Shown piece after piece: positions 37,048 through 47,751 of a stretch of DNA of 64,000 nucleotides. Origin of the DNA: Cercophora sp. LCS_1 (Eukaryota; Ascomycota; Sordariomycetes; Sordariales; Lasiosphaeriaceae); contig JAPZLL010000051.1 in the NCBI GenBank assembly GCA_036250225.1, positions 1 through 64,000 of the forward strand. The letters are read 5' to 3'. The position numbers and the translations under genes are program-made. Within the stretch, counting starts at the first letter, position 1. Every line of letters starts with the position of its first letter. The notes under the pieces are model-generated. The model ran no database searches, had not been told where the DNA came from, and was given only the letters and a program-made list of their open reading frames with translations.

Positions 37048-38914
37048 CTACGATGCAGTCTGCACAATTACCGTTGGGAGCTCTCTTACATCCACATGCT
37101 CCTGGGTTCCTAGATCAATGACCCTCACCGCCTCGATACCCACAATTCCCTCTCGCAACGCAAGAAACCGCAACTCGGCCACGGCGCAAGCATTAGGTGC
37201 CAAGGGTCCAATGCGGACGTCGGCAGACAGACAGATCACCTCGGTGGCGTCAACCACGCTGCTGCGCTGCATGGCGTGGACGACGTTCTCGTCGAGCACC
37301 GCGTCGGCAATCAGTGGATCCCGTTTGGCACCCGGGCCCCCCGAGGTGGATGGCGGCCGGATTACTCGGAGCTCGTTTCGCCGGCGCTTGGGCATGACAA
37401 CCAACGCAAGTTTCCGCGCGCCGTGTGTGCCAATGGCGACGCCGGCCCCGTCCAACTTGCTACGATTGACAACGAAGACAGACCAGGAAAACTCCTCGCC
37501 AGCATAGACGGGCTTTTCTGGACCAGTGAAGGTCATGGTTATGCCAAAGTCGGGGAGAGCAGTTTCCAGTGGGCGGTCCGTAGCAGCTTCCAGTGAGGGC
37601 AATGCATCCGGCCGGCTGACAGAGGGTGAAACCAGAGACTGAACGTCCACGCCGCCACTTATGGATAGCTGGCTTGGCCGATGGGCGCGCTTGATCGGCT
37701 GAGGGATGGGCTGGCCGAATCCGGGATTGACGGGAAGCGTAAAGTCAATGTTCGTAGTCCATGTCATTGCTAACCGTGGGGTGCACGGGCTTGGCCCATC
37801 TGGGTTCTGGAGGATCACAACCTCAATTGTGATCGTTAGATCCCGGTTTGGATTCTTGCTGGCCACATCAAGATGCTGAGGAGCCAGTCTGTAGAGAAAA
37901 GTAAGGTGGTCGTGGGCCACACAGCGTAGAGGAAGGGCCATCCCATCCTGGGAATTGAGATCCTCGGTTGTGCAATCTGGCACGGAAAGTGTGATATTCT
38001 CAAGGGAGGCCTCACAGTCAAATAAGGGAGTAAAGTCCACTTCAAGCAGGGCTATCAGAGCGGGGCTTGGGGGGGCTGTGTTAGGCCTTGAGAACCGGAC
38101 CCTTGTGTGGACAACCGGGTATATCTTCAGCCTCAGGCCTTGGAGCCCCTTGATACGGCGAACTGCATCCCTTGACTGAGTCACAGGCGCGACCCTCGAG
38201 ACCCGAAGCGCAGAGAGTTCCGGTTTCACGCCTCCCAGGAGGGGGTCGTTCGCAAACGACTCCAGGAGGTTCAACCCAGACGGTACACAGCTTTGCATGT
38301 AGCCATCATGGGAGTCGCTTTCCTGAGTTTGATTGATTGCCCTAACGCCAGCGAAGGCCGTCAGTAATACTGACGGGGCCTGGAGTCTAAGCCTTGGCCT
38401 TGCGAGAAAGACCGAGACCTTCCACAGGGCGAAAATGCACCTCTCGCCTTCTTCATCTTCAGACTCTTCGTCTTCGAGGATATATGCGTTCGGTAAATCC
38501 TCAATCTCCGCCGTGTGTATTGTCTCGGTTGCTGGTGGGCTGTCTCGATCTGGCGCATGCGAGTTTACGACCTGAGCTTCGAGCGTAACAACTGTGCGGC
38601 GCAAATGGGATTGCAAAGCTTGCTTGTCGGCGCATTTTGTTCGGAGCGCCATGTAGACATCAACCGACTCATCTACAAGTTCAGTATGAGCATGAGCACA
38701 CCAGCAGACAGGATCAGGATGCGAGCCTTATACCGAAGAATAGCTGATCGCGCTGCTCAAGGGCGCCCAGTTTGTCTTGGAAAGTATCCCCGTTAAGATT
38801 CTGAATATCCTCGAAGCCGAATTTTGTTGCCGAAGGTATAAAGTAAGTGAGGAAAGAATCCTCGACGAAGGTGTCGCCCTGACGACTACCTTCGACCTGG
38901 TCGCGGATGGCCAT
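37048..38914 (-). CDS. TRS65: TRAPP II complex subunit Trs65
   Basis: A subunit of the TRAPP II tethering and Rab-exchange complex that acts at the late Golgi and endosomes. Two exons, 38914-38734 and 38672-37048, give 601 aa. The N-terminal segment VEDSFLTYFIPSATKFGFED continues to EQRDQLFF, and joining the exons restores DESVDVYMALRTK, which supports the splice. The C-terminal half has beta-sandwich-like sequence (PEKPVYAGEEFSWSVFVVN, SADVRIGPLAPNACAVAELR), as expected for this fungal family. The start at 38914 is the first in-frame ATG of the exon (MAIRDQVEG); a further upstream exon cannot be ruled out. It shares a 476-bp divergent region with PRP40. Confidence 0.85.
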
Positions 38915-39390
38915 GGAGAACAATGGGCTTGCAGCTGGGCGGGCTCCGGGATGCCAGTTTCATACCAAACAGACTGAATAAAGCTTGGATATCGAGTAGT
39001 TGTACGGCATCAGCCAGTTATTTTTGCGGGACAGTTGCGCTTGAGATGCAGCTCTTGACCCAAACTGATTCGTGGATTTCTAGTGGTGGTGTTGAGCGAC
39101 GTTGGACAATTAGGTTGGTCGTCTCCATTGTGCTTGCTGGAATGCCAAGATCGAAGCGACAGGGGCCGCAGACTGGAAGGTGAACCGTGCATGCCGGTGC
39201 GCCAACCTCCAGCCAAGCTCCGACGGTTTCTTTGAAATTTCTCTCCACGTCGCAGCCGACGCGTTCTGCACCGCGCTTTGAACTGGCAACATCACATCAC
39301 GGAGCAGTCATTCGCATCTGTGGTCTGACAGCCTTCGTTGCTTTCTGAAGCTTTTACTCAGCATTCCTATTCGCTGCATTGACCGCCACA
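38915..39390. promoter_or_regulatory. Shared divergent promoter region of TRS65 and PRP40
   Basis: A 476-bp interval between two divergent start codons, so it must hold both promoters. I see no gene and no element I can name. Confidence 0.6.
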
Positions 39391-42011
39391 ATGAACGGCA
39401 GCGGCGGGTCCTTCCCGCAGCCCGGCGCAAGCTGGCAAGAGCATCGTACCCCAGACGGCCGCCTTTACTACTACAACATTCTCACCAAGGTTACACAATG
39501 GACCAAGCCTGAGGAGATCATGACTCCTGCAGAGGTATGTTGGCATCTCTGCCGCTTGGTACTTCTCTGACTAACGCGATTGTAGCGGGCTCTTGCCAAC
39601 CAACCTTGGAAAGAGTACACAGCCGAAGGCGGTCGCAAGTACTGGTATAACACGGAGACGAAGCAGAGCTCATGGGAAATGCCTGAAATTTATAAACGGG
39701 CTTTGGGCGGTGATGCGACACCTCCCACTCCTGTGTACGCAGCTTTTCTACCCCCACAATCTGGCCGGCCACACTGACTCTTGTAGGACCCCTGCGACCC
39801 CATTCACGAATGCGCCCGGCGGCCATCAGACTAGTGTCGGGGGACATGGCGGGCCTTACGAGCATCACCGCGACCACCGAGAGCCACTTGGGGAATCACG
39901 ACAGCTAACGTACGGCAACAACGTGCAGGCGCAGGCTTTCGTGCCTGCCAACAACGATCCGGAGTACTCAACCGCCGAGGAGGCTGAAGCCGCATTTACC
40001 AAACTTCTCCGTCGCAGTGGGGTCCAGCCAGACTGGACATGGGAGCAAGCCCTTCGGGCTACCGTCAAGGATCCCCAATTTCGTGCCATTAAGGACCCGA
40101 AGGACAGGAAGGCCGCCTTCGAAAAATATTGCCACGATGTTGTCATCCAAGACAAGGAGCGCGCAAAGGAAAGACTGGCAAAACTGCGCACCGATTTCGC
40201 CACGATGTTGAAAAGCCATCCCGAGATCAAGCATTACACTCGATGGAAAACGGCACTCCCAATCATTGAGGGTGAGACGATTTTCCGCTCAGCTAACGAT
40301 GAGAATGAACGCCGCCAGCTCTTCGAAGACTATGTTGCCGAACTTAAGAAAGCCTACAAGGATCAGCAGGTCGTGTTGCGCAAAAGTGCAATGGACGGCT
40401 TGATTGAGCTTCTGCCGAAGCTGAACCTGGAACCCTATACCCGTTGGTCGGAGGCTCAAGGTACCATCCAGAACACCCCCGCCTTCCAGAAAGATGAAAA
40501 GTACAAGTCGCTGAGCAAGTATGACATCTTGACCGTTTTCCAAAACCATGTCAAGGCACTTGAGCGCACTTTCAATGATTCTAGGCAGGAGGAGAAGAAC
40601 AAGAAGTTGCGTCGAGAACGCCAAAACCGCGATCAATTCATCGCCTTGCTTGAGGAGCTGAGGCGAGACGGCAAGATCAAGGCTGGCTCCAAGTGGAGCC
40701 AGATCTACCAGTTCATCGAGGATGATGATCGATACAAGGCCATGGCAGGCCAGCCGGGCTCCAGCCCGATGGACCTTTTCTGGGACATTGTTGAGGAGGA
40801 AGAGCGCGCTTTGCGAGGTACCAGGAACGACATCCTAGACGTTATTGATGTGGGTCTTTCCCCCTCAGGTAACGTGTTGTTGATCCGCTGACACGCTTGT
40901 CAGGACAAACGGTTCGATATTACCCCCAAAACTACCTTCCAGGAGTTTGAGGCAGTCATAAAAGATGACCGACGCACGGCTAACATTGAACGCGACGTTC
41001 TCCAACTTGTCTTCGAGCGTGTAAGTGCTTGTTATTCGAATCACACCACATTGCCGCTAACAGTGGATTACGCAGCTCCAAGAACGCAAGGCTAAACGCT
41101 TCGACGAGGATAAAGGATCCGAACGCCAGCAGCGCCGCGCGCTCGATGACCTCCGCTCGTTTATGAAACGGCTCGAACCGCCTATCTCTCTGACTGACAC
41201 CTATGAGGTGATAAAACCCCGCCTCGAGAAAAGCGCAGAGTTCCAGGCCGTCGTCTCTGAGGAGGGTCGCCGAGGTGCGTTTGAGAAGCACATTCGACGC
41301 CTCAAGGAGAAGGAAGAGGAAGCAGAGAGGGATCGCCAACGCCGCAGGGAGCGTGGAGATGACGGACATCGTGACAGAGGTGAGCGATCCCATCGCGCCA
41401 GCGGCCGCAGGAGCCGCAGCCCCGAGCGGGACGTCTTTGAAGCAGATCGCCGCAAACACATCGCTGAGCGCGAACGCAATTTCCGTAAATCGAGCATGGC
41501 GGAAAGTCTCTTGTCTGATCGCAGATCCGGCGACTCTCCTCATGACACAGCTCGAGACAGAGATAGAGAGCGTGACCGTCGCGATTATCGCGACCGCGAT
41601 AGAGACCGTGATAGGGATCGGGACCGCGACAGAGAACGCGACCGCGACAGGGATAGAGACCGCGATCGTGACTATGATCGCCGCCCTCGCCACGATGAAC
41701 TCAATCATTACGACCGGGAACGTCGCAGTCGTGAGGAGGATAGGGAAAGGATGTACCGCAGGCGAGTAACGGAGCGCGATATTGATGAGCTTCCATATGG
41801 TGACGAGAGACCCAGCTCATCTCGCCGTCCGCGGCCAGACGAGGACGACTACGATCGGAAGGACGGCCGTAACGCAAAGAGGGCAAAGCTCGACACGGCC
41901 CGCGAGCCTACCCCTCCTCGCGATGCGCGTCACGGCACCAAGACTCCCCAGAAGGAGAAATCCCCTAGTGTCCGCGCTGGTAGTGAAGAGGGCGAGATTG
42001 AGGAGGATTAA
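39391..42011 (+). CDS. PRP40: U1 snRNP-associated splicing factor Prp40 (WW and FF domains)
   Basis: A scaffold of the U1 snRNP that bridges the 5' splice site with branch-point factors during early spliceosome assembly. Five exons: 39391-39534, 39586-39734, 39787-40849, 40904-41020 and 41076-42011, giving 802 aa. Two N-terminal WW domains are clear: ASWQEHRTPDGRLYYYN with WTKPEE (about 14-42) and PWKEYTAEGGRKYWYN with SSWEMPE (about 54-83). A series of FF domains follows from about 155 to 550 (for example FTKLLRRSGVQPDWTWEQAL and FEKYCHDVV). The C-terminus, about 150 residues, is extremely charged, with alternating Arg-Asp encoded at 41552-41686, ending in EEGEIEED. This tail resembles the RD/RE regions of other U1 proteins. 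Homology restores phase at all four introns. Confidence 0.94.
41552..41686 (+). repeat. Arg-Asp/Arg-Glu coding repeat in PRP40
   Basis: An imperfect hexanucleotide repeat (CGNGAY-type) encoding alternating RD and RE dipeptides, broken by a few RRDY and RDYD units. Synonymous variation between units indicates it is not a recent slippage product. Confidence 0.9.
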
Positions 42012-42869
42012 TTGGCCCTTGTATAGCGCCTGTTTGCCCTGAGATCGGGGCGAAAACGACACAGGCGAGCCCACCCCCCTGACGCTCACTTCGCCTGAGT
42101 GGGCGGACTGAATCTTGACGTACGTACGGCCCAAACCAAGCAGCCGGTCCCCGCGTGACGTGGTCACTGTATTCGAGGGTTAATAAAATCGCTTTTGAGT
42201 TGAATTAAACGATAGGATCGATCTCATCACACAGTCTGACCTGCGGTGAGTGATACCCGTCTTTCTCTTTGATACGTACAGCAGAACGTGGATTTCTTGC
42301 CGTTATTGTGTCCCATGTACACATGGCCAGTCACACCCATGAGTCTCGGGCTTGAGAAACCAAATGTCACCTTGTCGATGAGAAATTTGTCAACAAAGCG
42401 TTATTCTGGCTCTTGCCAGGGAATCAAGGCACATGTTTAGTCTTTGGTCTCGCATTGCTTGACGAATCACGGTGAAAAAAAACTCGAGCTATAGAATGTC
42501 CCGGCACTAGGCAAAGGACAGGCGATGGTCACCCACTTGACCCACTACCCCTCAATCTACCAAGTAGCGCTCCTGCAGAACTGCCAGCAACCATTACGGT
42601 GTTGACTGTAGATCGTGAAAGAGTGTAGCCGCTGAGGAGTCAGTCTTGGTAGGACCAGGCAGCAGGGGATAGACCATCGCCATCACTGTTAGATGTCTGG
42701 CTCATCATCCTCAGACGAGCCGTCCTCTTCCAAAGTGCTCAAATCATCCCGGGCGCCGCCGGTTTGGCCTTTATCGAAACCGCCTTTTTCAACGCCCCAA
42801 ACGCCACCCAATGCATCGCGATGATAAGAGCCGTGCGTGCCCTTACGAGAATCCTTGGGGACGCCCTTT
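42012..42869. other. Convergent gap between PRP40 and RLI1
   Basis: There is no supportable gene in 858 bp. An AATAAA at 42182-42187, about 170 bases after the PRP40 stop, is a plausible polyadenylation signal for that gene. The rest is presumably 3' untranslated sequence. Confidence 0.5.
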
Positions 42870-45408
42870 TCAACTGCTCTTCTCGGGATCCTCCAGGAAG
42901 AACTAAACAAAGTCAGTCGATACAGAAGAGAGCAAGCCATGCCTATAATACTTACGTAATTCCCGTTCAATTTCTGTTCCTGGTCGAGCTGAGAGTTCAA
43001 CTTGTTGATGCGGGGACGGAAGTTGGTAGGATCACGGCGGAAGGTGACGTCAAGGTTCTTCAAGAAAGTGTTGCACCCAGTGAGCAGCGACTCGGGTTTG
43101 TTGGCGTGAGCATCGATGCCTGGCTGTCCATCAAACACAATGACACGGTCGGCAAGGTAAGTGGCCATGATGAAATCGTGCTCGACGATGAAGGCAGTCT
43201 TCTTGGCGTGCATGATGAAGCGCTTGATGACGCGACTGGCAACGATACGCTGCTCCGAATCAAGGTCTGGTGACTACTGTCAGCTACTGTGTATTCCAGA
43301 GGCGTCTGCCTAGCTTTGACCACGTACAGGCAGATGGCTCGTCAATCAGGTAGATATCGGCCGGGATGCCCAACGCAAGCACGATGGCAACCTACAGGTG
43401 TCGACATGTCAGTACACCGGCATCTAGACACGTGCGGATACGTACCCTCTGCAATTCACCACCCGACAGGTTCTTTACTTCCTGATCGATGAAGTCATCA
43501 AGCTTCAGGGGCTTCACGACATCCGTCTGGAACTGAGGAGAAAGGAAGGCCGCCCTGATCTTCTTGAAGAACAACTGACGGACTGTTCCCTCAAATTTAG
43601 GCGTGATGGTTTGCGGCTTCATGCTGATTTTCATCTCAGGAACCTTCTTCGTCCCGTCGGGTTTAAGAGCGCCTGCAAGGAGGCGGCAGAATGTCGTCTA
43701 GTCACCATCAGCACATGAAACCTCGGTCCCTAGTGCAGCGAGCATTACCTTTCCTGTACCGTTTTCTCCCATCATGACGATGATTTCAGAGTCGGAAAAG
43801 CTTCCAGCGTCGATGCTCAGCTTGAAATTGCCAAGTGTCTTTTCCATAGAGGGATACCGGAAAGCACGAGACTTCTCGTTGACAAAGTCCTCGGTGCCTT
43901 CGGCAATGCGGAACGTCAAGCTTTCCTCACGGAAACGCAAGTTTTCCGTGGGGATATGGCCATCCAGGAAGATGTTAATACCTTCGCGGACGGAATGGGG
44001 CAGTGTAACAACACCATAAACCGCTGGCTGACCGTACAACACGCAGATATAGTCGGAGAGATAGTCAAGCACAGACAGATCGTGCTCAACAACGATCACA
44101 TAGTCGTCTGGGCGCAAAAGCGATCGAATGATCCGAGCAGCACTCAGTCTTTGCTTGACATCAAGATATGACGAGGGTTCATCGAACATGTAGCTGTGCG
44201 ACTGTAAGCACTTGTCCATTACACGCACTGGGTTGAGTTACTTACACATCTGCCTTCTGCACACAGACTGTTCCGATAGCAAAGCGCTGAAGTTCACCAC
44301 CAGAGAGGAAATTCACTTCACGATCGTAGATATGGCGCAGCTCTGGTAACGATCAGCAAAAGAACGAGAAATAACCAAAGGCCAGAAAGGATTCATACCA
44401 AGGGTGTCAAGCACTTCGTCCAAGTTGCCCATCGAGTCACGGCTTCCAATGAGAGCCTTGACGCTCTTATCGGCAGCCCGGATCGCCTTGGGAATCTGGT
44501 CGACATACTGCGGCTTGACAACCGCCTTCAAGTCATCCTCCAGCAGCTTTGTAAAGTAGTCTATCATCCAGTTAAAACATTGAGATTCACTAAGACCGGT
44601 GATTTGTCAATCTTACTCTGCAGCTCGGAGCCACGGAAATGCTTGATGACATCCTCCCAGTCTGGTGGGTTGTCGAACCTCCCCAAATTCGGCTTGAGCT
44701 TCCCGCTGAGAATTTTGAGAGCAGTACTCTTTCCGATACCGTTGGTACCCACAAGACCCAGGACATTTCCGGGCCTCGGCATCGGGAGTCGGTGAAGCTT
44801 GAAGCTGTTGGCAGCATATCTGTGCGTGATCTGGCTTTCGAGGTTGGTCGGAAGGTTGATGATCGTAATGGCACTGAACGGGCAGCGCTTAGGACAGATA
44901 CCACATCCAATGCAAAGCTGTTCCGAGATGAAGGCAATTCGCGATTCGGGGGTCACCTTGAGGCGAAGTGTTAGAATGTTGCAAAGGTATTTAAACAACT
45001 TTGGAAGCATCTGATCTGAAGCGACTCAGAACACAGCATGCATTTGGGGTCAATCCATACCTCAATCTACGACAATATTAGTGATGTGTCTTCAACCTAC
45101 ACCAGTGTTACTTACGCAGAGTTTACCAGAGCGCACGACTGGACAGGACTTCTTGCACTCTTGGCGGCATTTCTAATCCCGTTAGGCCGCAAACTCTGTT
45201 TGTATCTTTTCCCAAATTGACGAACCTTCGGCTTGCACTATTGCCACAAACGTCGGTCAAGGTTAGCATGCGTAATCGGTCGATGGCGGGGAAATGCAGG
45301 GGTCAAGCGTGCCTTGTCGCTGTTCACAATAGCAACACTAAAACCACATCGTTAGATTGGGCCACATTAAACATTGAAGGCAGCATACCGTGTAAGTTTG
45401 TCCGCCAT
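42870..45408 (-). CDS. RLI1: Ribosome-recycling ABC ATPase Rli1 (ABCE1), 13 exons
   Basis: A soluble twin-ATPase with two 4Fe-4S clusters that splits terminated ribosomes and acts in initiation and ribosome export. Thirteen exons: 45408-45389, 45337-45313, 45237-45226, 45172-45116, 45066-45061, 44956-44617, 44560-44399, 44342-44246, 44193-43749, 43697-43446, 43391-43328, 43266-42956 and 42902-42870. The product is 607 aa, the family length. The first five exons rebuild the Fe-S domain: MADKLTRVAIVNSDK, CKPK, KCRQECKKSCPVVRSGKLC, IE, then VTPESRIAF and CIGCGICPKRCPF. Both nucleotide-binding domains have Walker A (GTNGIGKST; GENGTGKTT), LSGGELQR signatures and Walker B (YMFDEPSS; YLIDEPSA). Exons 3 and 5 are only 12 and 6 nt. 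Intron 2 has a GC donor. All phases agree. Confidence 0.95.
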
Positions 45409-47751
45409 GCTGCTGTTGTGTTGCGGTGGCTCGTAGGGAGACCGGGATCAGTGGTTCGTGGGCTTGCAGCACGGGGGTCTGGTTTTGAGAACGGGCCTTT
45501 CGATTGTCAGTCAACGAAGCAGAAAGACGCTCCCAGACGGTCAATAAAGGGATGGGTCCAGAGAGAGAAGGAACGCGAGAAAAGAAAATACGTCGTCAAA
45601 GGAGGGGCAACGTGGGTCAAACAGGGCGCTCTACCCAAAAATTGTCACAGCAAGGTTTGTGGAGGGGCAGGGCAGAACTTCGGCACAGCAGAACCCCGCG
45701 ATTGCCACATTGTGTGGGCCAGGTCACCCAGTTGGACAAAAAAGCTGTCATCTCAATCCATCAGAAAATCTCACCCTCAAAGGCCGCTTCACCTATTATA
45801 ACGCATAACTATCATTTATGTACCCTCCATGAAACATGAGAACTGGGTATTGCAGGTAAGTAATTTCAATATGCAGTTTTCCCTCGTCCGCGAATGTCAA
45901 GTAGAAGTAGGGTTCTATTGTAAGGTAAGCTAGTTGCAAACAGCAAGCAAGCTCCATCATTGCCTGATCCGTGGTGTTTTTTGTTCAAGATTCCATGCCA
46001 AGACGCGCAACAGACTGAGACCTGGTAAGCTTGAACCTCTGACAACTGATAGGCTCAAGCATCATCAATCCCCCCGTTCCTTGATGGAAAGCTTGACTCC
46101 TAGTCCTAAGCAGCAAGAAAACTTTACATATACCCTAAGACCTTTGAAGTAATTTCTGGAAGCATTTCAATAAACAATTGACGAGTTCGAATCTTCACAT
46201 GCTACTTCATCGACGAAGAATCCATAAGTGATCTTACCGACTTCTCTCCTGTGCTTTATGAGTGGGGGCTATCGGTCACTGGCTTGCCCACTTAGTCACT
46301 TGGTAGGGAAGAAGCACGAATCCAAGGCGCAGATACACAGATTGGGTATGGCATCACGTTATGTATGTTATGAGGCTGACATGCGAAAGCACACACTGCC
46401 GTATATATTCCTCGTGCGAAATGATAAAATTGTCTGCGTCTCTTGACGGACTTGAACGAAATATTTCCACGTTGTTGTCAAGTTATGCATCTCGTGGTAG
46501 GTTTGTCCGCTGTGGCGGGGGTTATCCGCGCCTCAAAAGTGTAGGCGCCTGCTTGAGTCATTGATAAACGCGGCTTCCAGACCGTACGTAGATGCGCTGC
46601 GTCGGTGCTGATATCTGGTCACACCTTCGCTGCTAGCGACTTTCGAAGCGGAGGAGTCACTAGTTATTATCCGAAGATCGTCGGCTACTCTTCTCTGTGC
46701 ACATTTCTTGCTCCAGATGCCTTGTATAAAACCGCCTCAGCAGCTTCTCAGGTAGACACCTAAAGGATTACCTAAGGCGCGCCGTTGTGCTTGCAGCTAG
46801 CAGGGGATTGAGGTGGCTGGAAACTCTATTCTTGGGGAATATCTTGGGCCGTGGGTACCTTCCATTCTGTGGTTCGCTGGGGTTGCGCGCGACGAAGAAT
46901 CGCGGATGGCAGCTCGGGGCTGTCAAACCTTTAACACCTTGTCCTCGCAAACGGTAGGTTTGTAGTTTGAGAAGACGCGAGGCGCGAGCTGATCGGGAAA
47001 GGACGAAACCGGCGAAGAGAGTCAGCTGCAGCCTCATCGCCGTCGGAGGGCGATCCAACAGCCGCGCCGCGGAGGTGAGGTGGGCCTGAGGCAGGCTGAG
47101 CACGAGCCACTAAAGGCTCCTGGCTCCGATTCACCATTTTCGCCATTCTCTCCTCCGACCACACTGCGATTTTCCGCTACACACCATCATCACCCACCAC
47201 CCAGGGCCTTTAGGTCCCAAAACGCTACCACCACCACGCTGTCAACAAAAGGCCTCGACATTATCCCGTTCTCTTCCTGCTGCCTGGGGGCTATTGTTAA
47301 TGACTTGTAAGTTCTACAGTGCCTGTCAGCGCCCATCGGCCCAACTGTGAGCTGTTGTACCTCGCCATCAAAATACCATCAAATGGGCCACATGCCCCTC
47401 AGCAACGCATCTATACACCCCTGTCGGCGCCGACTGGCGTGTGGCATCCGATGTCCGGACCTGCTACGATGCTCTGGATGGCTCCGAATCAATCCAGCCC
47501 TCACCCGTGGATGCCCGGGCTCCCAATTGCTTCTCTCATCAAACCAGCCTCGCGTTGGATCACTTACACGCCGAGAATGCGACAACAATCATTGATCCAT
47601 GTCTTCTGCCCGTATTTTGTCGCTGTTTGGTGATCCGGCGTCGCCTAGACGGGCCTCCTCTACACCTGCTGTCAGCGATTGCTTGCACTGCAAAAGAATT
47701 CTCACTGACATCGTCGTCTTACAGCAGGCAGCTCGCGGCCTGAAGATCAAA
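45409..47751. promoter_or_regulatory. Shared divergent upstream region of RLI1 and CHD1
   Basis: 2.3 kb between two divergent start codons. No coding gene is supportable. The right end contains the leader of CHD1 with a likely intron (47307-47724). Confidence 0.5.
47307..47724 (+). other. Likely 5' leader intron of CHD1
   Basis: A strong donor (GACTTGTAAGTTC) at 47307 pairs with the acceptor GTCTTACAG ending at 47724; the branch-like CTGAC lies at 47705. The acceptor is 27 bases before the CHD1 start codon. This is inferred from splice-site sequence only. Confidence 0.45.

Noticed and set aside
46141..46210. GAGTTCGAATCTTC near 46182 resembles a tRNA T-loop
   Set aside because: The bases on either side do not form the 5-bp T stem, and no D arm, anticodon arm or acceptor stem can be built at the proper spacing.
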